Assembly (NCBI RefSeq): GCF_003991205.1
Contig: NZ_RXOZ01000022.1
Location: 186,001 to 250,000 of the forward strand
Reading direction: 5' to 3'
Source of the DNA: Georgenia sp. SYP-B2076
Lineage (GTDB): Bacteria; Actinomycetota; Actinomycetes; Actinomycetales; Actinomycetaceae
DNA: 64,000 nucleotides
Shown: positions 1 through 8,522 of the stretch, piece by piece
Layout of the letters: each line of letters starts with the position of its first letter
Position numbering within the stretch: position 1 is the stretch's first letter
Notes under the pieces: generated by a model
The model's input: the letters and a program-made list of their open reading frames with translations, nothing else
Database searches by the model: none
What the model was told of the DNA's origin: nothing
Position numbers and translations under genes: made by a program

Positions 1-104
1 GCAGCACGCGCAGCTCACGCTGGACGGGGACCGTCCACTCGCGGGCCGCGCGGCCACGCCTCACCGGCGAGTCGGCCGGGCCTCTCCCCTGACGTGCGGT
101 CGGG

Positions 105-1250
105 CTACGCCCGGGACACGAGCTCGCTGAGCTCGGCCGCCTCCTCGAGGAGCTGCTCGGCCCACCGCTCAGCCGTCGACCGCGTGCGCATGGCCGTCTT
201 GCCCGGCACCAGACTGAGACCGAGCACGGCGGTGCCCTGAGGTCCGAGGACCGGGGCGTGGAGGCTCCGGATCTCTGCGAAGTCGTCCAGGGACGCGTCC
301 GGCGGATCGTAGGGCAGATCGATGAGCACGCTCCAGGCCTCGTCGGTCAGCTCGTCCGCGGGTCGGGAGAGGAGGCCCTGGCGCCACATCCGCTCGAACT
401 CGGCGTGCCCCTGCCCCCGCCGCAAGCTCAACGAGTAACCGCGACGTCGGACGTCCTCCATGCGACGCACCAGGTCGGCGCGCTCCTCGGGGTTTCGCGT
501 GCGCCCGAGCCAGTGCTCTCGCGTCGCGTCATTCCCGTACGCACTGAACAGGACCGCCGGCGGCCCGACTGCCGGCAGCCAACGACCCACGTAGGTGTGA
601 ACCGCGGGCGTGGTCACCCCGGCGGTCGCCGCCATGATGATCTGTTCACCCACCTTGACGGTCGCGTTCGCCTTCGCCTCGTGTGTCCTGGCCAAGCGCT
701 CGAGTGTCGGCCGTGCCACGTCGAGGTGACGGAGGTCCGCATCGGTGAGGGGGTCGTCGATGGTGATGGAGGGCGTGGAGAACGCCCCGTACCCACCCTG
801 GAAGAAGAGCAGCGGCAGGCTGCCTGCCTGGACGTCGAGGGCGTTGACCTTACCGGTCACGAAGTAGTGATCGCCCGCCACGCTCACGCCGTGCAGGTCG
901 CAGTCGATCCACGACACCGCGTCGTCCAGGATCGGTGCACCACCCGGCGTCCGCCGCGAGGCGATGCGATCGAGCGCGCCGGGCTCCTTGCGGGTGACTG
1001 CCCGGCACAGGTCCTCCTGGCCAGCGCCCAGCACGTTGACGCAGAACCGGCCGACCTCCTGGATACGCGGCCACGTGGTCGACGTCCGAGCCGGCAGGAA
1101 TCCCACGAGCGGGGGGTACAGGGACACCGACGTGAACGTCCCGACGACCATGCCGAACGGCGTCCCGTCCTCACCGGAGGCTGTCACCACCACCACACCC
1201 GTCGGGTACCAGGACATCACCTCACGGAACCACATCGGGTCGATCGTCAT
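105..1250 (-). CDS. Flavin reductase-like protein with C-terminal IclR-effector-like domain
   Basis: The N-terminal ~165 residues look like a flavin reductase (FMN-binding split barrel): the start PMWFREVMSWYPTGVVVVTA, then FGMVVGTFTSVSLYPPLV and a GDHYFVTGKV segment. These enzymes supply reduced flavin to two-component monooxygenases. The C-terminal ~190 residues resemble an IclR ligand-binding domain (LHAPVLGPQGTAVLGLSL near the end), with no helix-turn-helix in between. I chose the ATG at 1250 because GGAGG lies 6 bases upstream; an in-frame start at 1280 has no such site. It is the last gene of a unit with the crotonase gene upstream. Likely role: feeding FMNH2 to the luciferase-like oxygenases of the island, perhaps gated by a ligand. 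The reductase call is firm and the IclR-like call is moderate. Confidence 0.82.
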   Translation of the reverse strand: MTIDPMWFREVMSWYPTGVVVVTASGEDGTPFGMVVGTFTSVSLYPPLVGFLPARTSTTWPRIQEVGRFCVNVLGAGQEDLCRAVTRKEPGALDRIASRRTPGGAPILDDAVSWIDCDLHGVSVAGDHYFVTGKVNALDVQAGSLPLLFFQGGYGAFSTPSITIDDPLTDADLRHLDVARPTLERLARTHEAKANATVKVGEQIIMAATAGVTTPAVHTYVGRWLPAVGPPAVLFSAYGNDATREHWLGRTRNPEERADLVRRMEDVRRRGYSLSLRRGQGHAEFERMWRQGLLSRPADELTDEAWSVLIDLPYDPPDASLDDFAEIRSLHAPVLGPQGTAVLGLSLVPGKTAMRTRSTAERWAEQLLEEAAELSELVSRA

Positions 1251-1310
1251 GCCGCCTCCAACCGTGGGGTGCTGTCTCAAGGGTCATCGGATCCGAGAGT
1301 GCGCGAGCGC

Positions 1311-2099
1311 CTACTCGTCACGATCCCCACGGGACGCGCCGAGCACGCCGTGCAGGCGGGACCGGAACGCCGGGGAGTTGACGAGCTGGGGGATCGTCCG
1401 CGCCTCGTGGTCGGCGGCGGCCCGCCATGGGGCCAGCGTCACCAGATCAACGGCCTCGATCGACGCCCTCAGCCCGTCGGCCGAGCTCGCGCGCAAGGTG
1501 CTCAGCACGCGCTCGAGGGTCTCGTCGAGGTGGGTCTTCGCCACCACGTAGGTGACGAGTCCCGCGCGTTCCGCCTCGTACGCGGACAGCGGCTCGGCCA
1601 GCAGCGTCATCCGCAGCGCACGCATCCGGCCCGTCGAGGCGGCGAGGAGGAGGCTGGCGTTGCCTTCGGGCATGAGGCCGAGGCGCGAGAAGGCGATCAT
1701 GAAGCTCGCCGATTCGGCCGCGATGACCACGTGTGAGGCCAGGGCCAGCGCTACGCCGAGACCCGCTACCGGCCCGTCCAACACGGCCACGACGGGCTTG
1801 GCGCACCGTGCGATCGACCCGACCAGCCGCTCGACGTCACGTGACTGGATGGTGGGGCGCCCCGCGAGGGCCGCGTCCACCCCCTCGGTGAAGTCCGCCC
1901 CTGAACAGAAGGCGCCTCCAGCTCCACGCAGGACGACCACCCGTACTCCCGGATCGCTCGATGCCGCGTCGAACAGCTCGGGAAGCCCCCGGATCATCTC
2001 GTTCGTCAGCGCGTTCTTGCGTCGCGGGCGGTCGAGCAGGATCTCGAAGGCCTCGTCCGTCAGACGAGTCCGCACGCCAGCCGGCTCTGCCGCATCCAT
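1311..2099 (-). CDS. Enoyl-CoA hydratase/isomerase (crotonase family)
   Basis: A 262-residue crotonase-fold protein. The N-terminal RPRRKNALT motif, the oxyanion-hole segment GAGGAFCSGADF and the GPVAGLGVALALASHVVIA helix are clear. The first catalytic Glu of true hydratases is replaced in GVALALA, while the LMPEGNAS segment keeps an acidic residue. It may therefore be an isomerase or another crotonase activity rather than a standard hydratase. It is the first gene of a short minus-strand unit with the flavin reductase 60 bases downstream. A copy of the island's palindromic promoter motif lies 34 bp upstream of the chosen ATG. A GTG at 2075 is an alternative start. Confidence 0.85.
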   Translation of the reverse strand: MDAAEPAGVRTRLTDEAFEILLDRPRRKNALTNEMIRGLPELFDAASSDPGVRVVVLRGAGGAFCSGADFTEGVDAALAGRPTIQSRDVERLVGSIARCAKPVVAVLDGPVAGLGVALALASHVVIAAESASFMIAFSRLGLMPEGNASLLLAASTGRMRALRMTLLAEPLSAYEAERAGLVTYVVAKTHLDETLERVLSTLRASSADGLRASIEAVDLVTLAPWRAAADHEARTIPQLVNSPAFRSRLHGVLGASRGDRDE

Positions 2100-2132
2100 A
2101 CCGCCAGACTGGCAGACCAGACGCGACGGTCC

Positions 2133-2149
2133 TGTCTCTTACTGCGACA
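2133..2149 (-). promoter_or_regulatory. Island motif copy 1
   Basis: TGTCTCT-TAC-TGCGACA, a 17-bp imperfect palindrome of the TGTCGCA-N3-TGCGACA type. The right half is perfect. It lies upstream of the crotonase gene at 1311-2099, but I see no good -10 box at the spacing found for other copies. Confidence 0.45.
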
Positions 2150-2327
2150 CGTCCCGGGCGCGATCGGGGGTCCGGTTGTGAGCACACGAGGTCGGGCACG
2201 AGAATGAGCACGACCATGGCGTCCATCCCAAGGTGGTGTCGATGGTCCCAGATCCGGGTGCTGGACCGCCCCGTCCACCATCGCCGGGCTTCAGGGGGCG
2301 CCCGCCCCGCCCCTGTCTCGCGTCGGT

Positions 2328-2594
2328 TTAGTCGCTGCCGGCCCCGACGCCGGTCACCGGAGGCACGACCGAGGTGACGATCGGCGGGTCAGCGGCCCGG
2401 ATGAGCGTGGCGCGGACGACCTCAGCGTCAGCATCCACGACCAGCGTCAGGTCCACGCGCACCGCCACCGCGCCGGTCGTGACTCGCGTCGCCGCGCGGA
2501 ACAGCACCTCCTCGAGGAGTGCTTTTCCCCAGGACGCGAGGTCCACCTCGTCTGGCGCGACGCCGTCGAAGCTCGAGGTCGGCTGCTCATGCAT
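2328..2594 (-). CDS. Small protein coupled to a phosphotransferase gene
   Basis: An 88-residue acidic protein of unknown function. Its ATG lies inside the last codons of the upstream kinase gene (8-base overlap, ATGCATGA), so it is probably translationally coupled. It has no signal peptide, membrane segment or cysteine cluster. The middle (SWGKALLEEVLFRAATRVTTG) looks helical. By position it parallels the small LvaB/DUF6285 subunit that partners the LvaA kinase, but the sequence is not recognisably DUF6285. It is the last gene of the transporter operon. Confidence 0.55.
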   Translation of the reverse strand: MHEQPTSSFDGVAPDEVDLASWGKALLEEVLFRAATRVTTGAVAVRVDLTLVVDADAEVVRATLIRAADPPIVTSVVPPVTGVGAGSD

Positions 2595-3741
2595 CGAGGG
2601 CCCCCGTGTCGGCGATGGCGGCGGTCAGCCGCTCGATCATGAGCAGGGACATGTCTTGCGGTTGCATGTCCGGCATGGACGGCGGGTGGACAAGCGTAGG
2701 AGTCCACATGAGCAGCGCGGTGAACAGCTGCAGCCGATACGCCTGCCACGCGTCGTCGAAGGAGATGCGGACGTCGAACCTGTCCCGCAGCCGGTCGAGA
2801 TAACGGCGGAGGAGGTCGAGTTCCCACTCCCGGCGGTCGCCGGCCGCGAGCGTCGTCGCCACCGCGTATGCGACGTCCCTGGCCCAGTGCCCGGCACAGA
2901 TGTCGCCCCAGTCCGCCAAGCCCATCCTGCCCTGGCTCGTTCGATACCAGTTCCCGAGATGGACGTCAGAGTGCAGGAACGTCCGGGGAGCAGATGCATG
3001 AGCGGCGACTGCCTTATCCGTCTGCGCCCAGATCTCTCCCCACCGCTCCCGGACGATGGGCGGGATGACGTCGACAGCCAGGTCGCGTGCTCCCTCGTGC
3101 CCGTCCCGGACCCCCAGCCGGACCATCGCCTGCATGAACGTCTCGTAGTGCGGTAACCAGCCGCCCTCACCCCAGAGCCGGGCGTCGCCGAAGTGGGGTC
3201 CGTGCAGGTCCGCGAGGAGGTCGACGACCTGCTCGGCCTCTGCTCTGGACACGTGCGCCGAGGGCATGAGGAATGTCGCCCCCTTTCCGACGACCAGGTC
3301 CTCCATGAGGTGGAACGATCGGCCCGAGGCCGGGTCTGCGCCCGAGTAGCGACTGACCGGTGCCTCGACGTCCAGGGCAGGGCGGACCTCCCGATAGAAC
3401 CGGACCTCCGGGATCCCACCCATCCAGGTGGACAGGCGATTGAGGACACCCGGCGACGCCCGAGCGAACAGTGCTTCCGGCAGTCCGGCCGAGCGTCCGA
3501 CGTCGTTGTACCGCACCGCGACGGAGCGCCGGACGGTCGAGCCGGTGTCCGCCGCGCCGACGGAGAAGTCCTCGACCGTCGCGCCGCCCACGCCGACGCA
3601 GAGAACGTCCGTCAGCCACGCCGGCGTCAGCGCCTCGACGCTCCACGGAACCTCACCGATCTCCGCGGACGGGGACGTGAGATGGTCCCAGATCACCTGA
3701 GTGCTGATCCGGGCTCGCGCCCGCAGCCGGGGCGCGATCAA
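2587..3741 (-). CDS. APH-type phosphotransferase (kinase 1 of 5)
   Basis: A 384-residue aminoglycoside-phosphotransferase/choline-kinase fold protein. The catalytic loop FLHSDVHLGNWY gives H257, D259 and N264, and the metal-binding DWGD follows at 277-280. These are the residues needed for ATP-dependent phosphoryl transfer. It belongs with the kinase at 15074-16276 (both have a HxDVHxGNW loop and an RFYRxVRP motif). It overlaps the ABC ATPase gene by 4 bases (TTGA), so the annotated start is a TTG; the true start may be further in. Its place in the importer operon suggests it phosphorylates the imported compound or a CoA-bound hydroxy intermediate. An antibiotic-resistance role is unlikely in this context. 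Confidence 0.8.
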   Translation of the reverse strand: MIAPRLRARARISTQVIWDHLTSPSAEIGEVPWSVEALTPAWLTDVLCVGVGGATVEDFSVGAADTGSTVRRSVAVRYNDVGRSAGLPEALFARASPGVLNRLSTWMGGIPEVRFYREVRPALDVEAPVSRYSGADPASGRSFHLMEDLVVGKGATFLMPSAHVSRAEAEQVVDLLADLHGPHFGDARLWGEGGWLPHYETFMQAMVRLGVRDGHEGARDLAVDVIPPIVRERWGEIWAQTDKAVAAHASAPRTFLHSDVHLGNWYRTSQGRMGLADWGDICAGHWARDVAYAVATTLAAGDRREWELDLLRRYLDRLRDRFDVRISFDDAWQAYRLQLFTALLMWTPTLVHPPSMPDMQPQDMSLLMIERLTAAIADTGALDA

Positions 3742-5228
3742 TGGACCGCCGCAAACATGATCTGTTCCTCGGTCACGCTCTCGCCCTCGAACTCTGCGAC
3801 GACGCGCCCACTGCGGGCCACCAGGACCCGGTCGCCCAGCGCCATGACCTCGGGAAGGTAGGACGAGATGACGACGACGGCGGCGCCCTGGTCGGCGATC
3901 TCCCGGATCGCCGTGTGGATGTCCTGGATGGAGCCGACGTCCACACCGCGTGTGGGCTCGTCGAAGATGACGATCTTGGGTGTGCGAGTGAGGGACTTCG
4001 CGAGCATCGTCTTCTGCTGGTTGCCGCCCGACAGCTCGACGAGCAGTGCCTTCTCAGGACGTAATGTGCGGATCGAGAACTTCTCCACGAGGTCCGCCAC
4101 GAGCCGGCTCATCGGCCGTGGCCTGATGACGGGCTGGATCAGCCGCTGCGTCCCCAGCCGGCCGGCTGCGATGTTGTCGGCGATCGTGAGATTGGTGAAG
4201 ATTCCTTTCGCCTTGCGGTCCTCGGTGATGTAGACCAGCCCCGCGCGAATAGCGGCCCGGGGCGTCCTGAAGCGCACCGTGCGTCCGTCCACCCGGATCT
4301 GTCCACCCCCCACGCGCCGTCGCTTCAAGGCGCCCGCAGCGATCATGGCCGCCTCGGACCTCCCCGCACCGACGATGCCGGCGAGCGCGACGATTTGCCC
4401 CGGGTACACCGAGAAGGACATGTTCTGCACGACCGGCGGCAAGGTGACGTTGTCGAGCTCGAGTGCTGGCTCGACGCCGGCCTCGAACGTGCGCGGCTTG
4501 CGACCCAGGGCCACGTCCCGACCGACCATGAGGCGGACGATCTTCTCCCTGGTCATCTCGGCGGCCGGCTCGGTGGCACGTAGCACCCCGTCCCGCATCA
4601 CGGAGATGCGATCCGCATGCGTGAGCGCCTCCTCCAGGTTGTGGGTGATGAAGATGATGCCCGCGCCGTTCTGCTTGAGGCTGTTCATCGACAGGAACAG
4701 CTGACGCGACTCCTCCGGAGTGATCGACGCGGTGGGTTCGTCGAAGATGATGACCCGCGCGGACCGCGCCACGACACGGGCGATCTCCACCATCTGCTTC
4801 TGCGCTGCGCCCAGCGCGGAGACGGGCGAGGTCGGCTCGATGTGGAAGTTCTGCGATGCGAGCAGGATCCTGGCCTTGATGTGCAAGTCATGGAGGTTGT
4901 TCAACAGCCCACTGTCCATCAAGAACAGGTTGTGAGTCACCGTGAGAGAGTCGACCAACGAGTTCTCCTGGTAGACCATGCCGATCCCCGCGTCGACCGC
5001 GTCACGGGGCTCGTCGAAACTGACCTCGGCCCCCTCCAGGCAAAGGACCCCGGCATCCGGCTTCGTCGCTCCCGAGATGATCTTCGCGAGAGTCGACTTG
5101 CCCGCGCCGTTCTCACCGACGACGGCGTGAATCTCCCCCGCCCCGACGTCGAAGTCGACGTCGTCGACGGCGAGTTGTCCCGAATAGTGCTTGGTAAGTC
5201 CGGACACGCTCAACAGGGGCTCGCTCAT
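3738..5228 (-). CDS. Sugar-type ABC importer, double ATPase subunit
   Basis: A 496-residue RbsA/MglA/XylG-type protein with two tandem ABC domains. Domain 1 has Walker A GENGAGKST (38-46), Walker B IIFDEPTAS (160-168) and a degenerate signature (SALGAAQKQ). Domain 2 has the degenerate Walker A GIVGAGRSE (284-292), a full LSGGNQQK signature (399-406) and IFDEPTRGVDVGS. This asymmetry is normal for the family. The ATG at 5228 overlaps the upstream stop as ATGA. It energises the two permeases and the lipoprotein encoded upstream. Ribose-type importers also carry non-sugar ligands, so the substrate need not be a sugar. Confidence 0.93.
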   Translation of the reverse strand: MSEPLLSVSGLTKHYSGQLAVDDVDFDVGAGEIHAVVGENGAGKSTLAKIISGATKPDAGVLCLEGAEVSFDEPRDAVDAGIGMVYQENSLVDSLTVTHNLFLMDSGLLNNLHDLHIKARILLASQNFHIEPTSPVSALGAAQKQMVEIARVVARSARVIIFDEPTASITPEESRQLFLSMNSLKQNGAGIIFITHNLEEALTHADRISVMRDGVLRATEPAAEMTREKIVRLMVGRDVALGRKPRTFEAGVEPALELDNVTLPPVVQNMSFSVYPGQIVALAGIVGAGRSEAAMIAAGALKRRRVGGGQIRVDGRTVRFRTPRAAIRAGLVYITEDRKAKGIFTNLTIADNIAAGRLGTQRLIQPVIRPRPMSRLVADLVEKFSIRTLRPEKALLVELSGGNQQKTMLAKSLTRTPKIVIFDEPTRGVDVGSIQDIHTAIREIADQGAAVVVISSYLPEVMALGDRVLVARSGRVVAEFEGESVTEEQIMFAAVH

Positions 5229-6295
5229 GATTGCCTCTCGACGGTCACGACGGTTCGTGCGCCGGCTGAGCCCACGACGACCGTACCCTCCAGCTCGCAG
5301 ACGGCGGTGATTCCGTGGATGCGCCCGGACGTTCGGGAATGCGCGCTCTCGACCACTCGCCCCTCGGCATCGAACCGCAGCAGGAGGCCGTAGCTCCGCG
5401 GAGGCGCCCACGGCTTGATCTCGCCCATCTCTCGCGCCTGCCCGAGCTGGAGAGGCGCGTGGATGTCCTTCTCGACCGTCAGTCGCGGGATCAGCCAGGC
5501 TCGCTCCGGCAGGTCCGACACCATCTCGTTCAACACGTCGTCCTCGTCGAGGAGCAGCTCGAACGCGCGGCTCCGAGGGTACGGGACCGCCGCCCACCAG
5601 TCGGCGCCCGTGGCGCAGATCCGACCCGGATAGCCCGGCAGGTTGGCGATCAGCTCTCGGCGCGCGCGGCCACCGCCCGCGCCGAGGACGACGATCGCAT
5701 GGTCGTGGCTCAGTGACACCAAGTACCCGCCGTCCGTGAACGGGGCAGCTCCCGCCGGCCAAGCCAGCCCGTCAGCGATCATCTCCACCGAGTCGCCCGC
5801 AATACGCGCGAGGGCTCCGTCCGACACGCCGGAGACCAGCGCGCGGGACCACGAGAGACCGCTCGTGGACCCGACACATGCCAGCAGGGCGCCGTCAGGC
5901 ATCACGGACAGTGCCGTGACGCACTGCCTGACGACCGGGTCGGCGCACACGACGACCACCGACCCGTCAAGGGTCACCGCACAGATGCCAGTTCCTTGCA
6001 CCGCGACGAGGAGCCCGCGCCTCCCGCCGTCGACAGCCAGCGCCTTTGCTCGGCCAGGTAGCGCGATCACGCGCTCCCACGTGCCGCCGTCCCACCGCCT
6101 CAACGCCGTCCCGTCGGTTGCGATGACGGAGCCGTCGAGCGAGACGATGTCATCGACATCGAAGGTCGACCCAAGCGCCACGCTCCGGTCCAGCCGGTCG
6201 TTCGGTGTCAGCCGGCCCTCCATGGGCGGGATCGTCGGACGGTGCACGCGCGAAGGAGCCAGCCACTCCATGACGTCTGACAGGCGAACCCTCAT
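5225..6295 (-). CDS. SMP-30/strictosidine synthase-like beta-propeller
   Basis: A 356-residue protein with repeated blade-like segments (VDDIVSLDGSVIATDG, CVTALSVMPDGALLACV, DGLAWPAGAAPFTDGGYLVSL, IHGITAVCELEGTVVVG), suggesting a six-bladed propeller of the SMP-30/strictosidine synthase group. Members include lactonases and non-catalytic forms. It has no signal peptide, so it is probably cytoplasmic. It overlaps the genes on both sides by ATGA. It is related to the propeller fused to the upstream permease, so the operon encodes both a fused and a free propeller. Function is inferred: ligand sensing or lactone hydrolysis at the transporter. Confidence 0.72.
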   Translation of the reverse strand: MRVRLSDVMEWLAPSRVHRPTIPPMEGRLTPNDRLDRSVALGSTFDVDDIVSLDGSVIATDGTALRRWDGGTWERVIALPGRAKALAVDGGRRGLLVAVQGTGICAVTLDGSVVVVCADPVVRQCVTALSVMPDGALLACVGSTSGLSWSRALVSGVSDGALARIAGDSVEMIADGLAWPAGAAPFTDGGYLVSLSHDHAIVVLGAGGGRARRELIANLPGYPGRICATGADWWAAVPYPRSRAFELLLDEDDVLNEMVSDLPERAWLIPRLTVEKDIHAPLQLGQAREMGEIKPWAPPRSYGLLLRFDAEGRVVESAHSRTSGRIHGITAVCELEGTVVVGSAGARTVVTVERQS

Positions 6296-8481
6296 CGTGC
6301 GACGACCTCTCCGACAGCAGACGTGTCGCCCGCGACCGTCCCCGGCACCTTGTACGGGTCGATCGGCCCGACGTCGGCGGGATCGAGGGCAAGCCGTCCG
6401 ACGCGATTGTTGTGCAGGCCGCCGAGGTAGAGGTAGCCGTTCCGCTCGCTCATCGATGTCACCATCGAGTGCCGCTCCTGCGTGCTGTCCCACAGCACGC
6501 GCACGATCTCACCCGCCTCCGTGAACTTGGCGACGCATGACACGTTCGTCTGCCCGAACACCAGGTCGTCGACGGGCAGCTGCCTGATCATCCTGCGGCG
6601 AAACTCGGGATGCTTGAGGATCAGGTCCGAGAATCCGGTGCGCATACCGGTGAAGCTGAGCCAGTACCCGCCGTCGGACGCCCTGTTGATGTTGTCGGGA
6701 TTGCCCGGCAGATTCTCCATGAAGGGTTCGAGCTGCCCTTGCTTCGGACCCGCGATCCAGAGGCGGTCGACCCGGCACGAGAAGGTGCTGGCGATGAGGA
6801 TCGACATGCCGTCGTGGGCAGTGGCGATCCCGTTCGGACCCATCATGTTCCTCACGACCGTCTCCACCGACCCGTCAGGGTCGATGCGCAGCAGCCGCCC
6901 GTCCGGACGGAACTCGGCAGCGAGCAGGTGATGGTTGCTGGCCTGCAGTCTCGTCGAGGCATCACTGACGTAGATGGACCCATCGGCGGCGATGTCGAGA
7001 TCGTCGGCGAATCTGATGGCGGAGTCGTCGAAGACCCGAAATCGCGTCCGCCGCGTCTTCGTCGCCACCCACTCGATCGACCGATCGGGGGCGATCCGGC
7101 CCACGCCGATGCCTCCCACGGCGACGACGAGGTTCCCGCTCGGGTCGAAGACGTGGCCGAGTGGCAGACCGCCCGTTCTGACGAAGATCTCGGAGTCCTC
7201 GAAGTTCTCGCCAGAGAAGCGCCAGATCCAGCCGCGCCGATCGCCACAGTAGAGGCGACCCGCATCGTCGACGACGCAGTCCTCCGGCCCTTCGACAACC
7301 CCCAGCCCGATCGGTTCGGCGGAGGTCAGGTCCTCGTTGAGCTTCCACACCGACTGCGAGGTGTAGTCGAGCAACGGACCGGACTCGTACCGGAAGGGTG
7401 ACATGGCGAGCTTCTGGACGAGGTTTCCGCGATACTTGTAGAACTTCTCGTCAAGAATGGCGAAGACGATCAGCGTGAGCGCGAGAGCGAACGAGTACCA
7501 CTCCTGGTCGAGACCTTGGCGGAAGATCGACTGGCTGAGGATCGCCACGACGAGGGCTCCGACGGCGGCTCGGATGGCAGAGCCGCGTCCACCGCCCAGG
7601 CTCACCCCTCCCAGCACGACCGCGGTGAGTGCGACGATCTCATAGCCGACGCCCACGGACGCGCTGGTACTTCCCTGCCGGGCCGAGATGAAGACTCCTG
7701 CCGATGCGCTGAGCACTCCACTGATGACGTAGGTGAGGAACGTGACACGGCCGATCGAGATCCCATTGCGGCGAGCCGACCGGCGATCAGTCCCGACAGC
7801 AGCCAACCACCACCCCCACCGGGATCGGGTGAGGACGACGTGGGTGACTGCGACGACCGCCACCATAACCCACAGCCCCACGGAGACGCCCGCGATGGCG
7901 CCGTGGCCCACGAACTCCCACGACAGGCTCTCGACCGGGGCGACCAGCCGTGCGGAGTAGTGCGACTGCACGAGCTGCAGCATCGCGAAGAGCGCCACCA
8001 TCATGACAAGAGTGGTGATCAACGGGCGGGTCTTCGCGACGGCGATGAAGAACCCGTTCAACGACCCGAGGAGCGCTCCACCGATGAGCACCACCACGAT
8101 AGTGAGCGTCGCCGGGAGCTCATACACACGCAGGAGCACCAGACTCCCGATCGCCGCGTTGCCCATGATGGCGCCGACCGACAGGTCGAAGCCACCGCCG
8201 AGGAGAACGATCGTCATGGCCACCGCGAGAAGACCGACCTCGACGAACTGAGAGAGGATGACGTGTCGGTCACTCGACGACAGGATGGCCGGCGTCGTCA
8301 TGGCGAATGCTGCTGCCAGTGCAACGGCGAGGACGACGGGAAGCCCGCCCTCCATCCATGGCTTCGCCAGGACATCACTGACCGTGCGTCCGGGAGCGAG
8401 GCGTCGAATCCGCGGCTGACCGGTGGTCCAGTACCCGTCGACAGCCTTCTGTCTCGCCATTGGCTTACCCTGCACACTCAT
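6292..8481 (-). CDS. ABC permease fused to an SMP-30/strictosidine synthase-like beta-propeller
   Basis: A 729-residue two-part protein. Residues ~45-355 are a ribose-type (BPD_transp_2) permease with about ten hydrophobic segments, including LLGGGFDLSVGAIMG and LGGVSLGGGRGS. Residues ~385-710 are a soluble beta-propeller (VEGPEDCVVDDAGRLYCGDRRG, MMGPNGIATAHDGMSILIAS, MENLPGNPDNINRASDGGYW), matching the strictosidine synthase/SMP-30 pattern. There is no frameshift or internal start between the parts. I chose ATG 8481 because GAGGTG lies just upstream; an in-frame start at 8529 would overlap the lipoprotein gene. The C-terminal domain probably lies on the cytoplasmic side, where it could bind or open a lactone as it enters. 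The fusion is clear from sequence; its role is inference. Confidence 0.88.
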   Translation of the reverse strand: MSVQGKPMARQKAVDGYWTTGQPRIRRLAPGRTVSDVLAKPWMEGGLPVVLAVALAAAFAMTTPAILSSSDRHVILSQFVEVGLLAVAMTIVLLGGGFDLSVGAIMGNAAIGSLVLLRVYELPATLTIVVVLIGGALLGSLNGFFIAVAKTRPLITTLVMMVALFAMLQLVQSHYSARLVAPVESLSWEFVGHGAIAGVSVGLWVMVAVVAVTHVVLTRSRWGWWLAAVGTDRRSARRNGISIGRVTFLTYVISGVLSASAGVFISARQGSTSASVGVGYEIVALTAVVLGGVSLGGGRGSAIRAAVGALVVAILSQSIFRQGLDQEWYSFALALTLIVFAILDEKFYKYRGNLVQKLAMSPFRYESGPLLDYTSQSVWKLNEDLTSAEPIGLGVVEGPEDCVVDDAGRLYCGDRRGWIWRFSGENFEDSEIFVRTGGLPLGHVFDPSGNLVVAVGGIGVGRIAPDRSIEWVATKTRRTRFRVFDDSAIRFADDLDIAADGSIYVSDASTRLQASNHHLLAAEFRPDGRLLRIDPDGSVETVVRNMMGPNGIATAHDGMSILIASTFSCRVDRLWIAGPKQGQLEPFMENLPGNPDNINRASDGGYWLSFTGMRTGFSDLILKHPEFRRRMIRQLPVDDLVFGQTNVSCVAKFTEAGEIVRVLWDSTQERHSMVTSMSERNGYLYLGGLHNNRVGRLALDPADVGPIDPYKVPGTVAGDTSAVGEVVAR

Positions 8482-8522
8482 CGGGGGCACCTCATTCGTC
8501 GTGGGGGCACCGGGGGTCGCAC

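Noticed and set aside
1-104. Possible end of a gene entering from the left edge
   Set aside because: Two frames are open for part of the stretch, but there is too little sequence to support either.
1273-1289. TGTCTCA-AGG-GTCATCG as a further copy of the island motif
   Set aside because: Only one half site matches, it lies within a two-gene unit, and no -10 box is at the right distance.
258-1736. Long open frames opposite real genes (also at 6610-7401, 23014-24498, 27298-28569, 39597-40850, 42803-44935, 47003-48751)
   Set aside because: They are antisense shadows typical of high-GC DNA: Arg/Gly/Asp/His-rich, no domain, and fully overlapping well-supported genes.
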